Shown: positions 17,121-25,973, counted from the stretch's first letter. The stretch: 64,000 nucleotides of DNA from Pirellulales bacterium (GCA_035533075.1 DATLUO010000068.1:1-64000); one strand, 5' to 3'. The notes: generated by a model from the letters alone, not told the origin. Numbers and translations: made by a program.

Positions 17121-17387
17121 ATGTCTTCCACCACCGCCGCACCGGAGATCCTCAATCGGGAGTTTTTGGAGATGCGGGCCAAAATCCTGGAGTTGGCTGC
17201 CTCGCTCGATCGCATCGACCGGGCCGACGGTTCCGTCGCCGCCGATCCTCGTATCGAGCGGATCGAGCAGGGACTAGCCGTGCTCGCCGAATCCGGAGCG
17301 GGCCGGGCGGAAAAGGTGCAGATGATTTTCTCGCTCGCCTATCAGGAAGGCTGGCAAAGGGATTTCGGGATGGAAAAGGGACCGTGA
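17121..17387 (+). CDS. Hypothetical 88-residue protein
   Basis: The ATG at 17121 gives a small, charged, helical protein (EFLEMRAKILELAASLDRID, then RIERIEQGLAVLAESG). It lacks a signal peptide. Upstream in-frame codons from 17055 look like leader DNA. Its stop codon falls in the left flanking direct repeat of the MITE-like element at 17378-17501, so the present C-terminus may have been set by that insertion. Confidence 0.6.
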   Translation: MSSTTAAPEILNREFLEMRAKILELAASLDRIDRADGSVAADPRIERIEQGLAVLAESGAGRAEKVQMIFSLAYQEGWQRDFGMEKGP

Positions 17388-17501
17388 TGAATGGCATCAA
17401 ATTAAGGAATTTGAGCCACAATAGGTTGTGCTAGCAGCCATCTGCTTGCACAACATATTGTATGCGGTTCGGCTTAATTTGATGCCATTCGGGACTGTGA
17501 T
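17378..17501. mobile_element. MITE-like element with 18-bp inverted ends and flanking direct repeats
   Basis: Perfect 18-bp inverted repeats (17389-17406 GAATGGCATCAAATTAAG, and 17473-17490) enclose 66 bp that contain a further GTTGTGC/GCACAAC hairpin. Immediately outside lie direct repeats GGGACCGTGAT (17378-17388) and GGGACTGTGAT (17491-17501), identical at 10 of 11 positions, as expected of a target-site duplication. There is no transposase. Confidence 0.6.
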
Positions 17502-17538
17502 CTGTTTACGCCCGATAAGACGGCATAAGGAGGACGAA

Positions 17539-17964
17539 ATGGCTAGTATCGAAGACGGTCCCCACTACGAGATTCACTCTATGGAACTTGCCAAGTGGCT
17601 CGACGAGAAGGCGGCTGAAACCTGGTGGAACGTAGATGGTGATCCCCTGTTGACGGGCAGAATGCCGTTCCCTGCGCCCGCCGACGAGCTTGCTGCTGAG
17701 CTCCGGAAGATCGACCGTTTTCTGATAGCCGAGGCATCACCTGCTGACAGCGAGGCAAGAGGGCAATTGATTCGTGCCGATGAGGTAGAGCCACGATTAA
17801 TACGCTCCGTCGGCGACTTGTATCGCTCGAAGTTGCCGCCCGATTTATCCAATGACAAATACCTTAGCTTGCGGTGGAAAGGCGCGAATCACGAATGGTT
17901 GCTTGTCGAAGACAGCCTAACCGCCGAGCAGTTTCGCGAAGAGACCGTACCGAAGGCAAACTAG
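17539..17964 (+). CDS. Hypothetical protein, partner of the HEPN gene
   Basis: The ATG follows a strong AAGGAGGA ribosome site at 17527-17534, which decides the start. The 141-residue protein is acidic and soluble (MELAKWLDEKAAETWWNVDG; LRKIDRFLIAEASPADSEAR). No known family is recognised. It ends 9 bp before a HEPN-domain gene with its own AGGAG site, so the two form an operon and could be antitoxin and toxin. Confidence 0.65.
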   Translation: MASIEDGPHYEIHSMELAKWLDEKAAETWWNVDGDPLLTGRMPFPAPADELAAELRKIDRFLIAEASPADSEARGQLIRADEVEPRLIRSVGDLYRSKLPPDLSNDKYLSLRWKGANHEWLLVEDSLTAEQFREETVPKAN

Positions 17965-17973
17965 GAGCAGTCC

Positions 17974-18846
17974 ATGCCGCGACTACCCATCGATCTCGCC
18001 CGAAAGATTAAAGACGTCTTGCAACACGTTCAGCCGCTTCCGGACGAGGCGAAAGCGCCGATTCTGCACTACTGGCGGACGGGTGCGGATACCTGGGTTT
18101 CTCTGGCATATCTTGAGCGAGCGGTGCGCGACGGTGAGCGACGACCGTCCGTGGGCTCCCGCCACCTCGGGCGACTGTACGGAATGGTCCTCGTTAATCT
18201 GGCGTCAACCTTTGAGCGTTTTCTTAAAGAGATCGCGGCAGAATGCGTCGATGTTCTCGCCGACTTCATCGTCGATGACCGCTTTAACGTTTTTGCGATT
18301 CAGGGAAGCGCCATCGCATCGCATTTTGGTGCGGCAACGCTCGGCAAATCTCTTTGCGAATCTTCGACGTGGCTCGACTGCGAAGAGATCAACAAGCGAT
18401 TCCGGAGGCTGCTCTCCGATCCATTCCAGATAGGCGGCAAGTCGTTCGATCTTTTTCCCAAGCAGAGCCAGCAACCTGCGGAGCATCAGTGGCGGTTCGA
18501 GCCGATGAACTTGATTTGGCAGATACGTCACACAGCAGTGCATAACGTCGGTGTCATCACGAATTCCGATGCCGTCAAGATGCGGCTGTGGACGAAGGAA
18601 AACGTAGACGCCCCGCAAATTCTGGCGCCGACGCGCCGCGACCTTAACCATTTGAAGCGGTTCTTGGACGACACGGCAAACGTCTGTAATGCGCGGATCG
18701 GCGAGCGCTTGGCCGAACTGCTAACGGCAGTCTACACGCCCACGGATTCGTTCGCCACGCCCCAACAACTGGCTGACCGTGTGGCGGCCGTGTTTCGATT
18801 GCCCATGCAGATCGCTGGGGCAAAAGGCATCGTTCCCAGCGACTAA
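17974..18846 (+). CDS. HEPN-domain protein, probable ribonuclease-type toxin
   Basis: A 290-residue helical protein containing RHTAVHN at residues 185-191, which fits the HEPN Rx4-6H signature (R185, H190). It sits at the start of a helix after EPMNLIWQI, as in RiboL-PSP/MAE-like HEPN proteins. Such proteins are commonly RNases in toxin-antitoxin, abortive-infection and CRISPR-associated systems. The start is preceded by AGGAG. The upstream 141-residue gene is the natural candidate partner. A non-catalytic HEPN role is possible, because only the R-H pair is visible. Confidence 0.65.
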   Translation: MPRLPIDLARKIKDVLQHVQPLPDEAKAPILHYWRTGADTWVSLAYLERAVRDGERRPSVGSRHLGRLYGMVLVNLASTFERFLKEIAAECVDVLADFIVDDRFNVFAIQGSAIASHFGAATLGKSLCESSTWLDCEEINKRFRRLLSDPFQIGGKSFDLFPKQSQQPAEHQWRFEPMNLIWQIRHTAVHNVGVITNSDAVKMRLWTKENVDAPQILAPTRRDLNHLKRFLDDTANVCNARIGERLAELLTAVYTPTDSFATPQQLADRVAAVFRLPMQIAGAKGIVPSD

Positions 18847-18865
18847 TCCACGACGAGGGAAATAC

Positions 18866-19699
18866 ATGTCATATTACATCGATCCCCACATCCACATGGT
18901 TTCGCGCGTCACCGACGACTATGAAACCCTGGCCAAGATGGGCTGCCTGGCCGTGAGCGAACCGGCTTTCTGGGCCGGCTTCGATCGCGGCAGCGTCGAC
19001 GGCTTTCGCGATTACTTCCACCAGCTCACCGAGTTCGAGCCGAAACGGGCTGGCTGGTACGGCATCCAACATTACACCTGGCTCTGCATCAACGCCAAAG
19101 AGGCCGAGAACGTCAGCCTCTCGCGGCAAGTGATCGCCATGATCCCCGAATTCCTCGACCGGCCCGGCGTGCTCGGCATCGGCGAGATTGGCCTGAACAA
19201 GAACACCCGCAACGAGTCGATCGTCTTTCTGGAGCACCTCGATCTGGCGGCCAAGACGAACGAGCAAATCCTGATACACACGCCGCACCTGGAAGACAAA
19301 TACAAAGGAACGCGGATGATCCTCGACATGCTCTGCGGCGACCGCCGCATCGACCGCGGCCGCGTGCTGGTCGATCACGTCGAAGAGCATACCATCCGTC
19401 CCGTGCTGGAGGCGGGCTTCTGGGCCGGCATGACGCTCTATCCCGTGAGCAAGTGTACGCCGCAGCGCGCGGTCGACATGGTCGAGATGTACGGCCCCGA
19501 GCGGTTGCTGGTGAATTCTGCCGGCGACTGGGGACCGTCGAAGCCGACGGCCGTGCCCGACTTCATCCTGGCGATGCGGCTGCGCGGCCATCCCCAGTCG
19601 CTGATCCGCCGCGTCGTGTATGAAAACCCCATTAAGTTTTTCAGTCAGAGCCGCGGGTTTCGTTTCACCCCGCCGGACGCTCCGGCGGCCCGTAGCTGA
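18866..19699 (+). CDS. TatD-family metal-dependent hydrolase (EboB-like)
   Basis: The ATG at 18866 begins [11 protein letters not shown], whose H8 and H10 are the expected first metal ligands. Further TIM-barrel hydrolase features are [14 protein letters not shown] (metal-site Glu), [25 protein letters not shown] and [12 protein letters not shown] (terminal Asp). The sequence resembles the TatD-like hydrolase of ebo clusters more than DNase TatD. The rest of an ebo cluster is absent here. The substrate is unknown. Confidence 0.8.
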   Translation: MSYYIDPHIHMVSRVTDDYETLAKMGCLAVSEPAFWAGFDRGSVDGFRDYFHQLTEFEPKRAGWYGIQHYTWLCINAKEAENVSLSRQVIAMIPEFLDRPGVLGIGEIGLNKNTRNESIVFLEHLDLAAKTNEQILIHTPHLEDKYKGTRMILDMLCGDRRIDRGRVLVDHVEEHTIRPVLEAGFWAGMTLYPVSKCTPQRAVDMVEMYGPERLLVNSAGDWGPSKPTAVPDFILAMRLRGHPQSLIRRVVYENPIKFFSQSRGFRFTPPDAPAARS

Positions 19700-19714
19700 C
19701 TTCGTGAGAAGTCA

Positions 19715-19740
19715 GGCGGTGGCTGGGGCAGAGCTTGGCC
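19715..19740. repeat. Copy of the GGCTGGGGCAGAGCTTGGCC repeat
   Basis: The 21 bases at 19720-19740 are identical to 59081-59101, an arm of the large cruciform element at 59035-59263. The wider 26 bases match the other arm with two differences. The remainder of 19700-19852 contains no gene. Confidence 0.75.
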
Positions 19741-19852
19741 GTAATTGCCCGGACCCGCGATGCGGCCAAGCAGAATACTCACGTATGCTGCGGCAACGTG
19801 GCGCGGTAAACTATATGAGGCACCGAACAAGCATCTCAGGTGAGAGGTGAAA

Positions 19853-20098
19853 ATGATCAAACCGTTGCATGGAATTGTCCGCGGAAAGACGATCGAGCTG
19901 ACTGATGAGCTTGGGGTGGCAGATGGTCAGGAAGTTGTAGTGCAGGTGAAAGTTGTCGCGCCGACGAAGAAATGGGGCGAGGGCATTCTTCGCAGTGCGG
20001 GCGCTATGGCGCCCTATTGGACGGAGGAGGATGACCGAATCCTCGATGAGATATACCAAGACCGAACGCGAAGCAGCCGGCGAGAGATTCCCGAATGA
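19853..20098 (+). CDS. VapB-type antitoxin (DUF104/AbrB-like)
   Basis: An 81-residue protein starting MIKPLHGIVRGKTIELTDEL, a short beta domain of the DUF104/swapped-hairpin kind found in antitoxins, followed by an acidic toxin-binding tail. The ATG is preceded by GAGAGGTGA. The last four bases overlap the start of the PIN-domain gene (ATGA), the classic vapBC arrangement. Confidence 0.75.
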   Translation: MIKPLHGIVRGKTIELTDELGVADGQEVVVQVKVVAPTKKWGEGILRSAGAMAPYWTEEDDRILDEIYQDRTRSSRREIPE

Positions 20099-20497
20099 GT
20101 TTCCTGCTGGACACCAATATTTGTTCGGCCCACTTTCGTCGGCCGGCGGGTCTTGCGCATCGTTTCATGCAGTATTCTGGTCGGCTATTCGTCCCGACGA
20201 TTGTTCTGGGCGAGCTTTTCGCCTGGGCTTATCGGCGGGACGATCCAAAGCCGCTGCTGAAAGTTCATCAACGGCGACTTACTCCTGGATGTCGCGGTCC
20301 TCGATTTCGATTCCTCATGTGCTGAAGAATACGGGAGGAGGCGAGGACAATTGCTGCGCCAGGGCATGCCGGTCGGCGAACCAGACGTGATGATCGCCGC
20401 AGTCGCACTGGTCCACGGCCTGACCCTTGTGACCCACAACACGGTGGACTTCCAGCACATCCCCGGCCTGCGTTTGGATGACTGGCTCGCACCGTGA
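20095..20497 (+). pseudogene. VapC-type PIN-domain toxin, frameshifted
   Basis: The first frame gives MSFLLDTNICSAHF with D6, and VPTIVLGELFAWAYR with the second acidic residue. Near 20258 the family moves to the next frame: [16 protein letters not shown], then [20 protein letters not shown] and [18 protein letters not shown], ending at 20497. All PIN-domain acidic positions are present across the two frames, so one extra base inactivates an otherwise complete toxin. The antitoxin is intact. Confidence 0.8.
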
Positions 20498-20680
20498 GGG
20501 CCGGATTGGCTCCTCAATTGCAGATCATCGAGAATCACGGCTTGCCATGTCGACGTTGGCACTTGATCGTCTCCTACAGTACTTGGGCGTTTGATGGCGC
20601 GACGTGTGGGCTATAAAATGCCAGCCAGGCGCTCGCACCGCGAGGGCGCTCAACGCTCCGCCTCAAATCAAGGATTTACG

Positions 20681-21712
20681 TTGTCTACCGCTCCGAAACA
20701 GAGAAGCCTCGGCGATGTTCTGCAGGAATTCAGCCACCACCGCCGCCTGATGCAGGAGGAATTGCAAAAGGTCATCGTCGGACAGGACGACGTCATCGAG
20801 CAGCTCTTCGCCGCCATTTTCACTCGTGGCCACTGCCTGTTGGAAGGCGTGCCGGGGCTGGCCAAGACCCTCATGGTCAGCACCCTGGCCCGCATCCTCG
20901 ACGTCAATTTCAAACGCATCCAGTTCACGCCCGACCTGATGCCTTCCGACATCACCGGCACGAACGTGCTGGAAGAAGACGAGCATGGCAAGCGGAGCTT
21001 CCGGTTCGTCGAGGGACCGGTGTTCACCAACATTCTCTTGGCCGACGAAATCAACCGCACGCCTCCCAAAACGCAGGCCGCCTTGTTGCAGGCCATGCAG
21101 GAGCGGGAAGTGTCCGTCGGCCAGCAGACGTTCAATCTGCCCGATCCCTTCTTCACCATTGCCACGCAAAACCCGATCGAGCAGGAGGGCACGTATCCGC
21201 TGCCGGAGGCCCAGTTGGACCGCTTCATGTTCAACATCAAGGTGAACTATCCCAGCCTGGCCGACGAAGAGCGGATTTTGGCTTCGACGACGCGGGGCGA
21301 GCGGCCGGAGGTGCGCAAGGTGCTATCCGGCCGGGCGATCTTGAACCTGCAAAAACTGGTCGGTTCGGTGGCCGTGAGCGAATATATCATCAAATACGTG
21401 GCCCGGCTGGTGCGCTCGACGCGGCCCCGGAACGACGATCCGCCCGCGCCGGCCTTCGTACGCGAGTTGGTCGATTGGGGCGCGGGGCCGCGTGCCGGGC
21501 AGTTCCTGATTCACGGCGGCAAGGCCTTGGCGGCGATGGAGGGGCGGTTCTCCGTGGCCATCGACGACATCAAGAAGGTGGCCATTCCGGTGCTCCGCCA
21601 CCGCATCAGCACCAACTTTCAGGCCCAGGCCGAGGGGATGACCAACGACGGCATCGTCGAGCGGCTGTTGGCCGAGTTGCCGACGCCGGAAATTCCGAAG
21701 TTCGAAAAGTAG
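20681..21712 (+). CDS. MoxR-family AAA+ ATPase
   Basis: A MoxR ATPase, a chaperone-like class that often activates VWA-domain proteins. Counting from the TTG at 20681 (343 residues), Walker A GVPGLAKT is at 56-63 and Walker B LLADE at 119-123. Sensor ATQNPIEQEGTYPLPEAQLD and arginine RFMF follow. I prefer this TTG because AAGGA precedes it and the 30 residues upstream (from TTG 20591 or ATG 20594) are unlike the family. The usual DUF58 gene does not follow, but a VWA membrane protein is encoded 4 kb away on the other strand. Confidence 0.85.
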   Translation: MSTAPKQRSLGDVLQEFSHHRRLMQEELQKVIVGQDDVIEQLFAAIFTRGHCLLEGVPGLAKTLMVSTLARILDVNFKRIQFTPDLMPSDITGTNVLEEDEHGKRSFRFVEGPVFTNILLADEINRTPPKTQAALLQAMQEREVSVGQQTFNLPDPFFTIATQNPIEQEGTYPLPEAQLDRFMFNIKVNYPSLADEERILASTTRGERPEVRKVLSGRAILNLQKLVGSVAVSEYIIKYVARLVRSTRPRNDDPPAPAFVRELVDWGAGPRAGQFLIHGGKALAAMEGRFSVAIDDIKKVAIPVLRHRISTNFQAQAEGMTNDGIVERLLAELPTPEIPKFEK

Positions 21713-21800
21713 GTGTGCATCGCCGCTGGCTGGCGTTGTGCCGCCGATAATGTACGGCAAATTGCGGTTACCTGTGGTGAATCAGAAAAGGGCGTTGACG

Positions 21801-23000
21801 ATGAAAAAGCTTCAGACCGCGGGTCTGTCGGTCTTATTTCATATTCTTTCGATTGGCGGCCTTGCCGCAGCGGAGCCGACACCCGCAACGGCGTGGGCGT
21901 TTGAAGATACGGATGAACATCCGGGACTGAGCGACCCTTTGGTGTCCGGGGAACTGGTCGTCGTCGGAAGTGACTCAGGCGTGTTACACGCCTTCAATTC
22001 GGCGAGCGGTCAAGAGGTATGGCAGTACCAACATGCAGCCCGCATTTATGAGCGACCGGAGTGCGACGAACGGCATATTTATGCATTCGCGCAGTTCGAC
22101 GGCGTCGTCGCGCTGAAGCGCGACGATGGAAAAGTCGCTTGGAATAAGCCATCGAGCTTGGGGTATGGCGCTCTCGCCGTCTGCCCGGAGCGTAGGCTGC
22201 TTATCTTAGGCGGATTCGACGGCATGATCGAGGCGTACGATGCGGTCACATTCGATCAGAAATGGAAGGTTGATGTTCTCAGCGATGCACCCCAGGATCC
22301 GCCGGGCGCCGACGGCAAACGGGCGCGGTTCGAAGGGAAACCCGCGAGGCCCACCGCCGCAATGTGCGACGACAAACTCGTTTTCGTTAGTCTATTCGAC
22401 CAGTCGCGAGTCGTTGGGTTGGATCTCATTACCGGAGCGAAGCGATTTGATTATCAGGCCGGCGGGTGGGTGTTTCATGCGGCATTCCGTGACGGCGATC
22501 GCGTGTACATCGGCAGTCAAGACAAGTCGTTGCACTGCGTCGCCCGCAATTCGAGCAAGCTCCTTTGGAAGTTTGAAACGATAAGCCGCATCGAATCGAG
22601 CGCCGCCGCCAAGGACGGACGCGTCTACTTCGGCTCATGTGATGGCGGCTTTTATTGCGTCAACCGTCTAACGGGCACACTGCTTTGGAAGTTCGACGTT
22701 GAAACCGACCATGAACGCACCACGGCCATCTATTCGGATCCGTTGATCCTCGGCGATGCGGTCTGCTTTGCGGCGGGGGAGGGACAGGTCTACGTTCTGG
22801 ACCTGGCAAGCGGAAAGCTGCGTTGGAAGTATCGGCCTCTCAGGGGCGCAGAACTTTTCAGTTCTCCGGCTACCGACGGGACACGAATTTTCATAACAAC
22901 GCGTCCTCGGCTCAATAACATGGGCCAAGCGACAAGCGGCAAGGCGGCCCTGGTTTCGATAGATCCGTACTTCAAAGTGATTGATCCCTTCGCTCCTTGA
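21801..23000 (+). CDS. Secreted PQQ-like beta-propeller repeat protein
   Basis: The ATG at 21801 begins a signal peptide (MKKLQTAGLSVLFHILSIGGLAAAE). The 399-residue product then repeats a blade of the form SGELVVVGSDSGVLHAFN / GQEVWQY, seen again as DRVYIGSQDKSLHCV, GRVYFGSCDGGFYCV and AVCFAAGEGQVYVLD / KLRWKY. This is the PQQ-like (PF13360-type) propeller without enzyme signatures. It probably binds a ligand or scaffolds a periplasmic complex. Confidence 0.8.
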   Translation: MKKLQTAGLSVLFHILSIGGLAAAEPTPATAWAFEDTDEHPGLSDPLVSGELVVVGSDSGVLHAFNSASGQEVWQYQHAARIYERPECDERHIYAFAQFDGVVALKRDDGKVAWNKPSSLGYGALAVCPERRLLILGGFDGMIEAYDAVTFDQKWKVDVLSDAPQDPPGADGKRARFEGKPARPTAAMCDDKLVFVSLFDQSRVVGLDLITGAKRFDYQAGGWVFHAAFRDGDRVYIGSQDKSLHCVARNSSKLLWKFETISRIESSAAAKDGRVYFGSCDGGFYCVNRLTGTLLWKFDVETDHERTTAIYSDPLILGDAVCFAAGEGQVYVLDLASGKLRWKYRPLRGAELFSSPATDGTRIFITTRPRLNNMGQATSGKAALVSIDPYFKVIDPFAP

Positions 23001-23020
23001 CGGCCGGACACGGCCATGCA

Positions 23021-24634
23021 TCACTCCTCATGGAGCAAGGCCGGCTTGATGGTCCAGGCCTGTCGCTTGGCCAACTCCATCATGGCCGGGGCACGAAAGC
23101 CGGGTGGAAAAATCACCCAGCCCCAAAGTTGCGGCCCGTCGTCGGCCACGTACCGCTCCGCCGCCAGGTGGGCAGGCTTCAACACGACCGACTCGGGCGG
23201 AACCCCGCCGCCAGCCAAATCAGCGGCCGCGCCCGCCAACGCAACCAGGTAGCTCTCCGGCGGCGCTGACTTGCTGCCCAGCCAAACGGCGTTCGGTACT
23301 CGATTGTGCCATTCGACGTAGTCGGCCATGTCTTTGGCCGTCCGCGAGAACTGCGACCAATCGACGGTCAAGTCGCCGCTCAGCGTCGGCGTCGGCCCGG
23401 TGGGGCCGAGCGGCGAGGTTTTCAAACGTAGCGTCGCCTGGCCCGGACCGCCGCTCTCGGCCACAAATTGATTCAGCAGCGCGAAAACTTCGCTCGCCGC
23501 CAGCGTGAAGCCATCGTGCCGCTGAAACGAGACCTCGCGGGAAACACGCTGGGCGATGGTCTTGATGTCGCGGGGGCCAAATTCGCGGTCGCGCGCCTGG
23601 TCGCGGTAAAGCCGCGCCGCTTCGGAAGCGGTGATGAACCGCACGTCGTTGAAGCCGCGAAGGTAGCGGATGTAGCCCTCGAAGTTGCGCCAGGCGAGGG
23701 CCGACTCCGCGGGGCTTTTCCGCGGCGGCAGCTTCCACTCGTCGCGCGGCGGATTGGCGCCCTGGCGGAAGTTGACGCCGTCCCAGAACTCTTTGTGAAC
23801 GAATTCGCAAGGATGATAGTAGATGCTCACCACGCCGCCACCTTGCTCGCGCAAGGCCGCTCGGGCGTTTTGAAAGCGGTCTTCCGCCGCGCGCAGGTCG
23901 CTTTCGGCGTTCAGCCCGGTGCGCAAGGTGTGGGCCAGCCGGTAGAGCGTAAGCACGCCGCAGTAGTAGTGCGGCTTGTCGTCGAGGCCGACGTGCCCTC
24001 CGGCGTCGAGATAGACCGGCATCTGCCAACGCCGCATGCCGCCGAACGACTGCGGCGCCCAGGAGCTGCCCGGCTGACCGTAGCAGCTTGGCGCCTGTCC
24101 GAAAATCCGCTCGACGTCCGCCCGGCCTGGTCCCTCGCGACGGTCGAACTCCGCGACGCCCTCGTCCCAACCCAGCACCGAGAGATACATGGCCGGGCTG
24201 GGCTGGACGCTGTGCCAGTTGGAGTGATAGCCGATCTCGTGCTTCTTCAGCGCGTCGATCACATCGTAGCGCTGGCGAAGCTTCAGCGTGCGGGCCTTTT
24301 CGCCCACCACCTTGAACGTGGCCCGGATGTCTTGCTCGCTGAGAAATCGTGCCAGCCGCAGGGCCGCGTCGTCGCTGGCCGGCAGAAGGTAGTCTTCCGT
24401 GTCGAACCAGAGCACGACATAGACGCCCGCCGGCTCCTTCGCCGCGGCCGGGCAAGCGATCAGGGCCAAAAGCGCGAGAATGACCGCCCACGTAGGGAAG
24501 GGCCGGCGAACGGATCGCGATTTTGGATTTTCGATTTTGGATTTTGGATTCCCGTCAATCCAAAATCCAAAATCCAAAATCCAAAATCGTCGGAAGCTCT
24601 CTCGCCCCAGTCTATCGGGTTCTCTGGACTGCAT
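23021..24634 (-). CDS. Polysaccharide deacetylase-like protein (start uncertain)
   Basis: The mature protein has NodB-type features: VVLWFDTEDYLLP (D78, D81 by this numbering), ATFKVVGEKA and EIGYHSNWHS (H137, H141), giving the metal-binding Asp-His-His. A signal peptide lies at about 43-65 (RRPFPTWAVILALLALIACP). The 40 residues before it are encoded largely by the inverted heptamer repeat at 24519-24588 (FWILDFGFWI, then PKSKIENPKS). No ATG or GTG exists between that repeat and the signal peptide. ATG 24634 is preceded by GGGAG. The enzyme probably acts on an extracellular glycan. Confidence 0.75.
   Translation of the reverse strand: MQSREPDRLGRESFRRFWILDFGFWIDGNPKSKIENPKSRSVRRPFPTWAVILALLALIACPAAAKEPAGVYVVLWFDTEDYLLPASDDAALRLARFLSEQDIRATFKVVGEKARTLKLRQRYDVIDALKKHEIGYHSNWHSVQPSPAMYLSVLGWDEGVAEFDRREGPGRADVERIFGQAPSCYGQPGSSWAPQSFGGMRRWQMPVYLDAGGHVGLDDKPHYYCGVLTLYRLAHTLRTGLNAESDLRAAEDRFQNARAALREQGGGVVSIYYHPCEFVHKEFWDGVNFRQGANPPRDEWKLPPRKSPAESALAWRNFEGYIRYLRGFNDVRFITASEAARLYRDQARDREFGPRDIKTIAQRVSREVSFQRHDGFTLAASEVFALLNQFVAESGGPGQATLRLKTSPLGPTGPTPTLSGDLTVDWSQFSRTAKDMADYVEWHNRVPNAVWLGSKSAPPESYLVALAGAAADLAGGGVPPESVVLKPAHLAAERYVADDGPQLWGWVIFPPGFRAPAMMELAKRQAWTIKPALLHEE
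24519..24588. repeat. Inverted heptamer (ATCCAAA) hairpin
   Basis: Two 32-base arms (24519-24550 and 24557-24588), each built of ATCCAAA-type heptamers in opposite orientation, pair at 31 of 32 positions around a 6-base loop. A near copy sits at 25857-25926. It overlaps the predicted 5' end of the deacetylase gene. Confidence 0.95.
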
Positions 24635-24652
24635 CCTACATTTCTCCCTCTG

Positions 24653-25798
24653 TCATTCGCCCGGCCGCACTTCGACCCGCTTCTGGCCCGGCTCGATCGG
24701 ATCGCCGGGAATCTCGATCTCCGGCTGGCCGCGAAGGTGTTTGTCGAAGAACAAGCGAATGCGGCGGTCGAGCTCGGCACTGCGAAAACCGCCGTGCTTG
24801 CCGCCCTGAACCTTGATGAGCATCGCATCCACGCCTTCCTCCTTCAACGCGCCGAGGAATCGCTCCGACTGATCGAACGGCACCAGCGGATCGTCGGTGC
24901 CGTGAATCAGCAAAAACGGCGGGTCGTCCGACGACACGTAGGTGATGGGCGACGCGCTGCGAGCGGCGTCTTTGCGGTCCTGGACCGGGCCGCCGATCAG
25001 CCGCGATTCGGGCGAATCGGGCGCGTCGTGCTCGATGTCGCTGGGAAATTCGCTCATGGCCAACAATTCCGTCGGTCCATATTCATCGACCACGCACGCC
25101 ACGCGGCTGTTCTGGGCAGTGGTGCCGCCGAGCGTGCCTTCCAAACGATCGACGCCCCCGCTGACGCCGAGCATGGCGGCCAGGTGCCCGCCGGCCGAGC
25201 CGCCGATCACGCCGATCCGCTTTGGATCGAGGTTGTACTTGTTGGCATTCGCCCGCAGCCATCGCAGGGCGGCCTTGCAATCGTGGATCTGGGCCGGCCA
25301 GATCGCCTCGTTCGTCAGCCGGTAGTCGATGGTCACGCCGGCATACTTGCCACTGGCCACCGAGGGGCGCAGAAACGCAATTCCGTCGCGCTTGCCGCCG
25401 TCGCGCCAGGCGCCGCCGTGGATATACACAATGACGGGCAACGGCTCTTCGCTGGCAGGCTCCTTGGGCAGCAGCAGGTCGAGCTTCTGGTGGGCGTTGT
25501 CGGTGCCGGCGTAGGCCAGGTTGAACTCGCCACGAACGCTGGGCGGCAAGCGGGGCGCGTCGCCGGGCGCGGTGGCCCGGCGAAAGGTCGCGTCTTCTTC
25601 GGGCGAAATCGCACCGTCACCGTTGGCATCAATCTGATCGAACAGCCGGGCAATCTGCCGGGGGAACTCGTCGCGCGTGATCTTGCCGTCGCCATTGCGG
25701 TCGAGCTGCTTGAAAGCGCTCGGCGAGGGTTGCGCAAGAACCGGCGCGGCCCAGCAAAGACACAGGAATACGAGGCAGAGGATGTTAGTACGGAACAT
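24653..25798 (-). CDS. Secreted alpha/beta hydrolase with two EF-hands
   Basis: From ATG 25798 the 381-residue protein starts with a signal peptide (NILCLVFLCLCWAAPVLAQ). Two calcium-binding EF-hand loops follow, DRNGDGKITRDE (33-44) and DANGDGAISPEE (57-68). The hydrolase domain shows the oxyanion motif HGGAW (127-131), nucleophile elbow GGSAGG (199-204, Ser201), HGTDDPLVP with the acid, and GGKHGGF with the His. This is the BD-FAE/esterase-lipase class common in planctomycetes. An ester of a sugar or lipid is the likely substrate. Confidence 0.85.
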   Translation of the reverse strand: MFRTNILCLVFLCLCWAAPVLAQPSPSAFKQLDRNGDGKITRDEFPRQIARLFDQIDANGDGAISPEEDATFRRATAPGDAPRLPPSVRGEFNLAYAGTDNAHQKLDLLLPKEPASEEPLPVIVYIHGGAWRDGGKRDGIAFLRPSVASGKYAGVTIDYRLTNEAIWPAQIHDCKAALRWLRANANKYNLDPKRIGVIGGSAGGHLAAMLGVSGGVDRLEGTLGGTTAQNSRVACVVDEYGPTELLAMSEFPSDIEHDAPDSPESRLIGGPVQDRKDAARSASPITYVSSDDPPFLLIHGTDDPLVPFDQSERFLGALKEEGVDAMLIKVQGGKHGGFRSAELDRRIRLFFDKHLRGQPEIEIPGDPIEPGQKRVEVRPGE

Positions 25799-25816
25799 TC
25801 GGCACCCATAAACGGC

Positions 25817-25973
25817 GTAGGGTGGGACCAGCGAGCTTGCAAGCGCCGGCCCACGCGATTTTGGATTTTGGATTTTGGATTTTCGATTATGGTCAATCCA
25901 AAATCCAAAATCCAAAATCCAAAATTACGACGATGGTGGGCCGGCGCTCGCAAGCTCGCTGGTCCCACCCTAC
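25817..25973. repeat. Composite palindrome: hairpin-repeat arms around inverted heptamers
   Basis: The outer arms are two copies of the GTAGGGTGGGACCAGCGAGC repeat in opposite orientation (25817-25855 and 25935-25973). The inner arms are ATCCAAA-heptamer arrays of 32 bases each (25857-25888 and 25895-25926; 30 of 32 paired, 6-base loop). The whole 157 bp can fold into one long hairpin. Its right end supplies the TAG stop codon of the VWA gene. Confidence 0.95.

Noticed and set aside
24519-24588. Small peptides rich in Phe-Trp-Ile-Leu-Asp
   Set aside because: They arise from translating the ATCCAAA heptamers in any orientation and recur wherever the repeat does; not genes.
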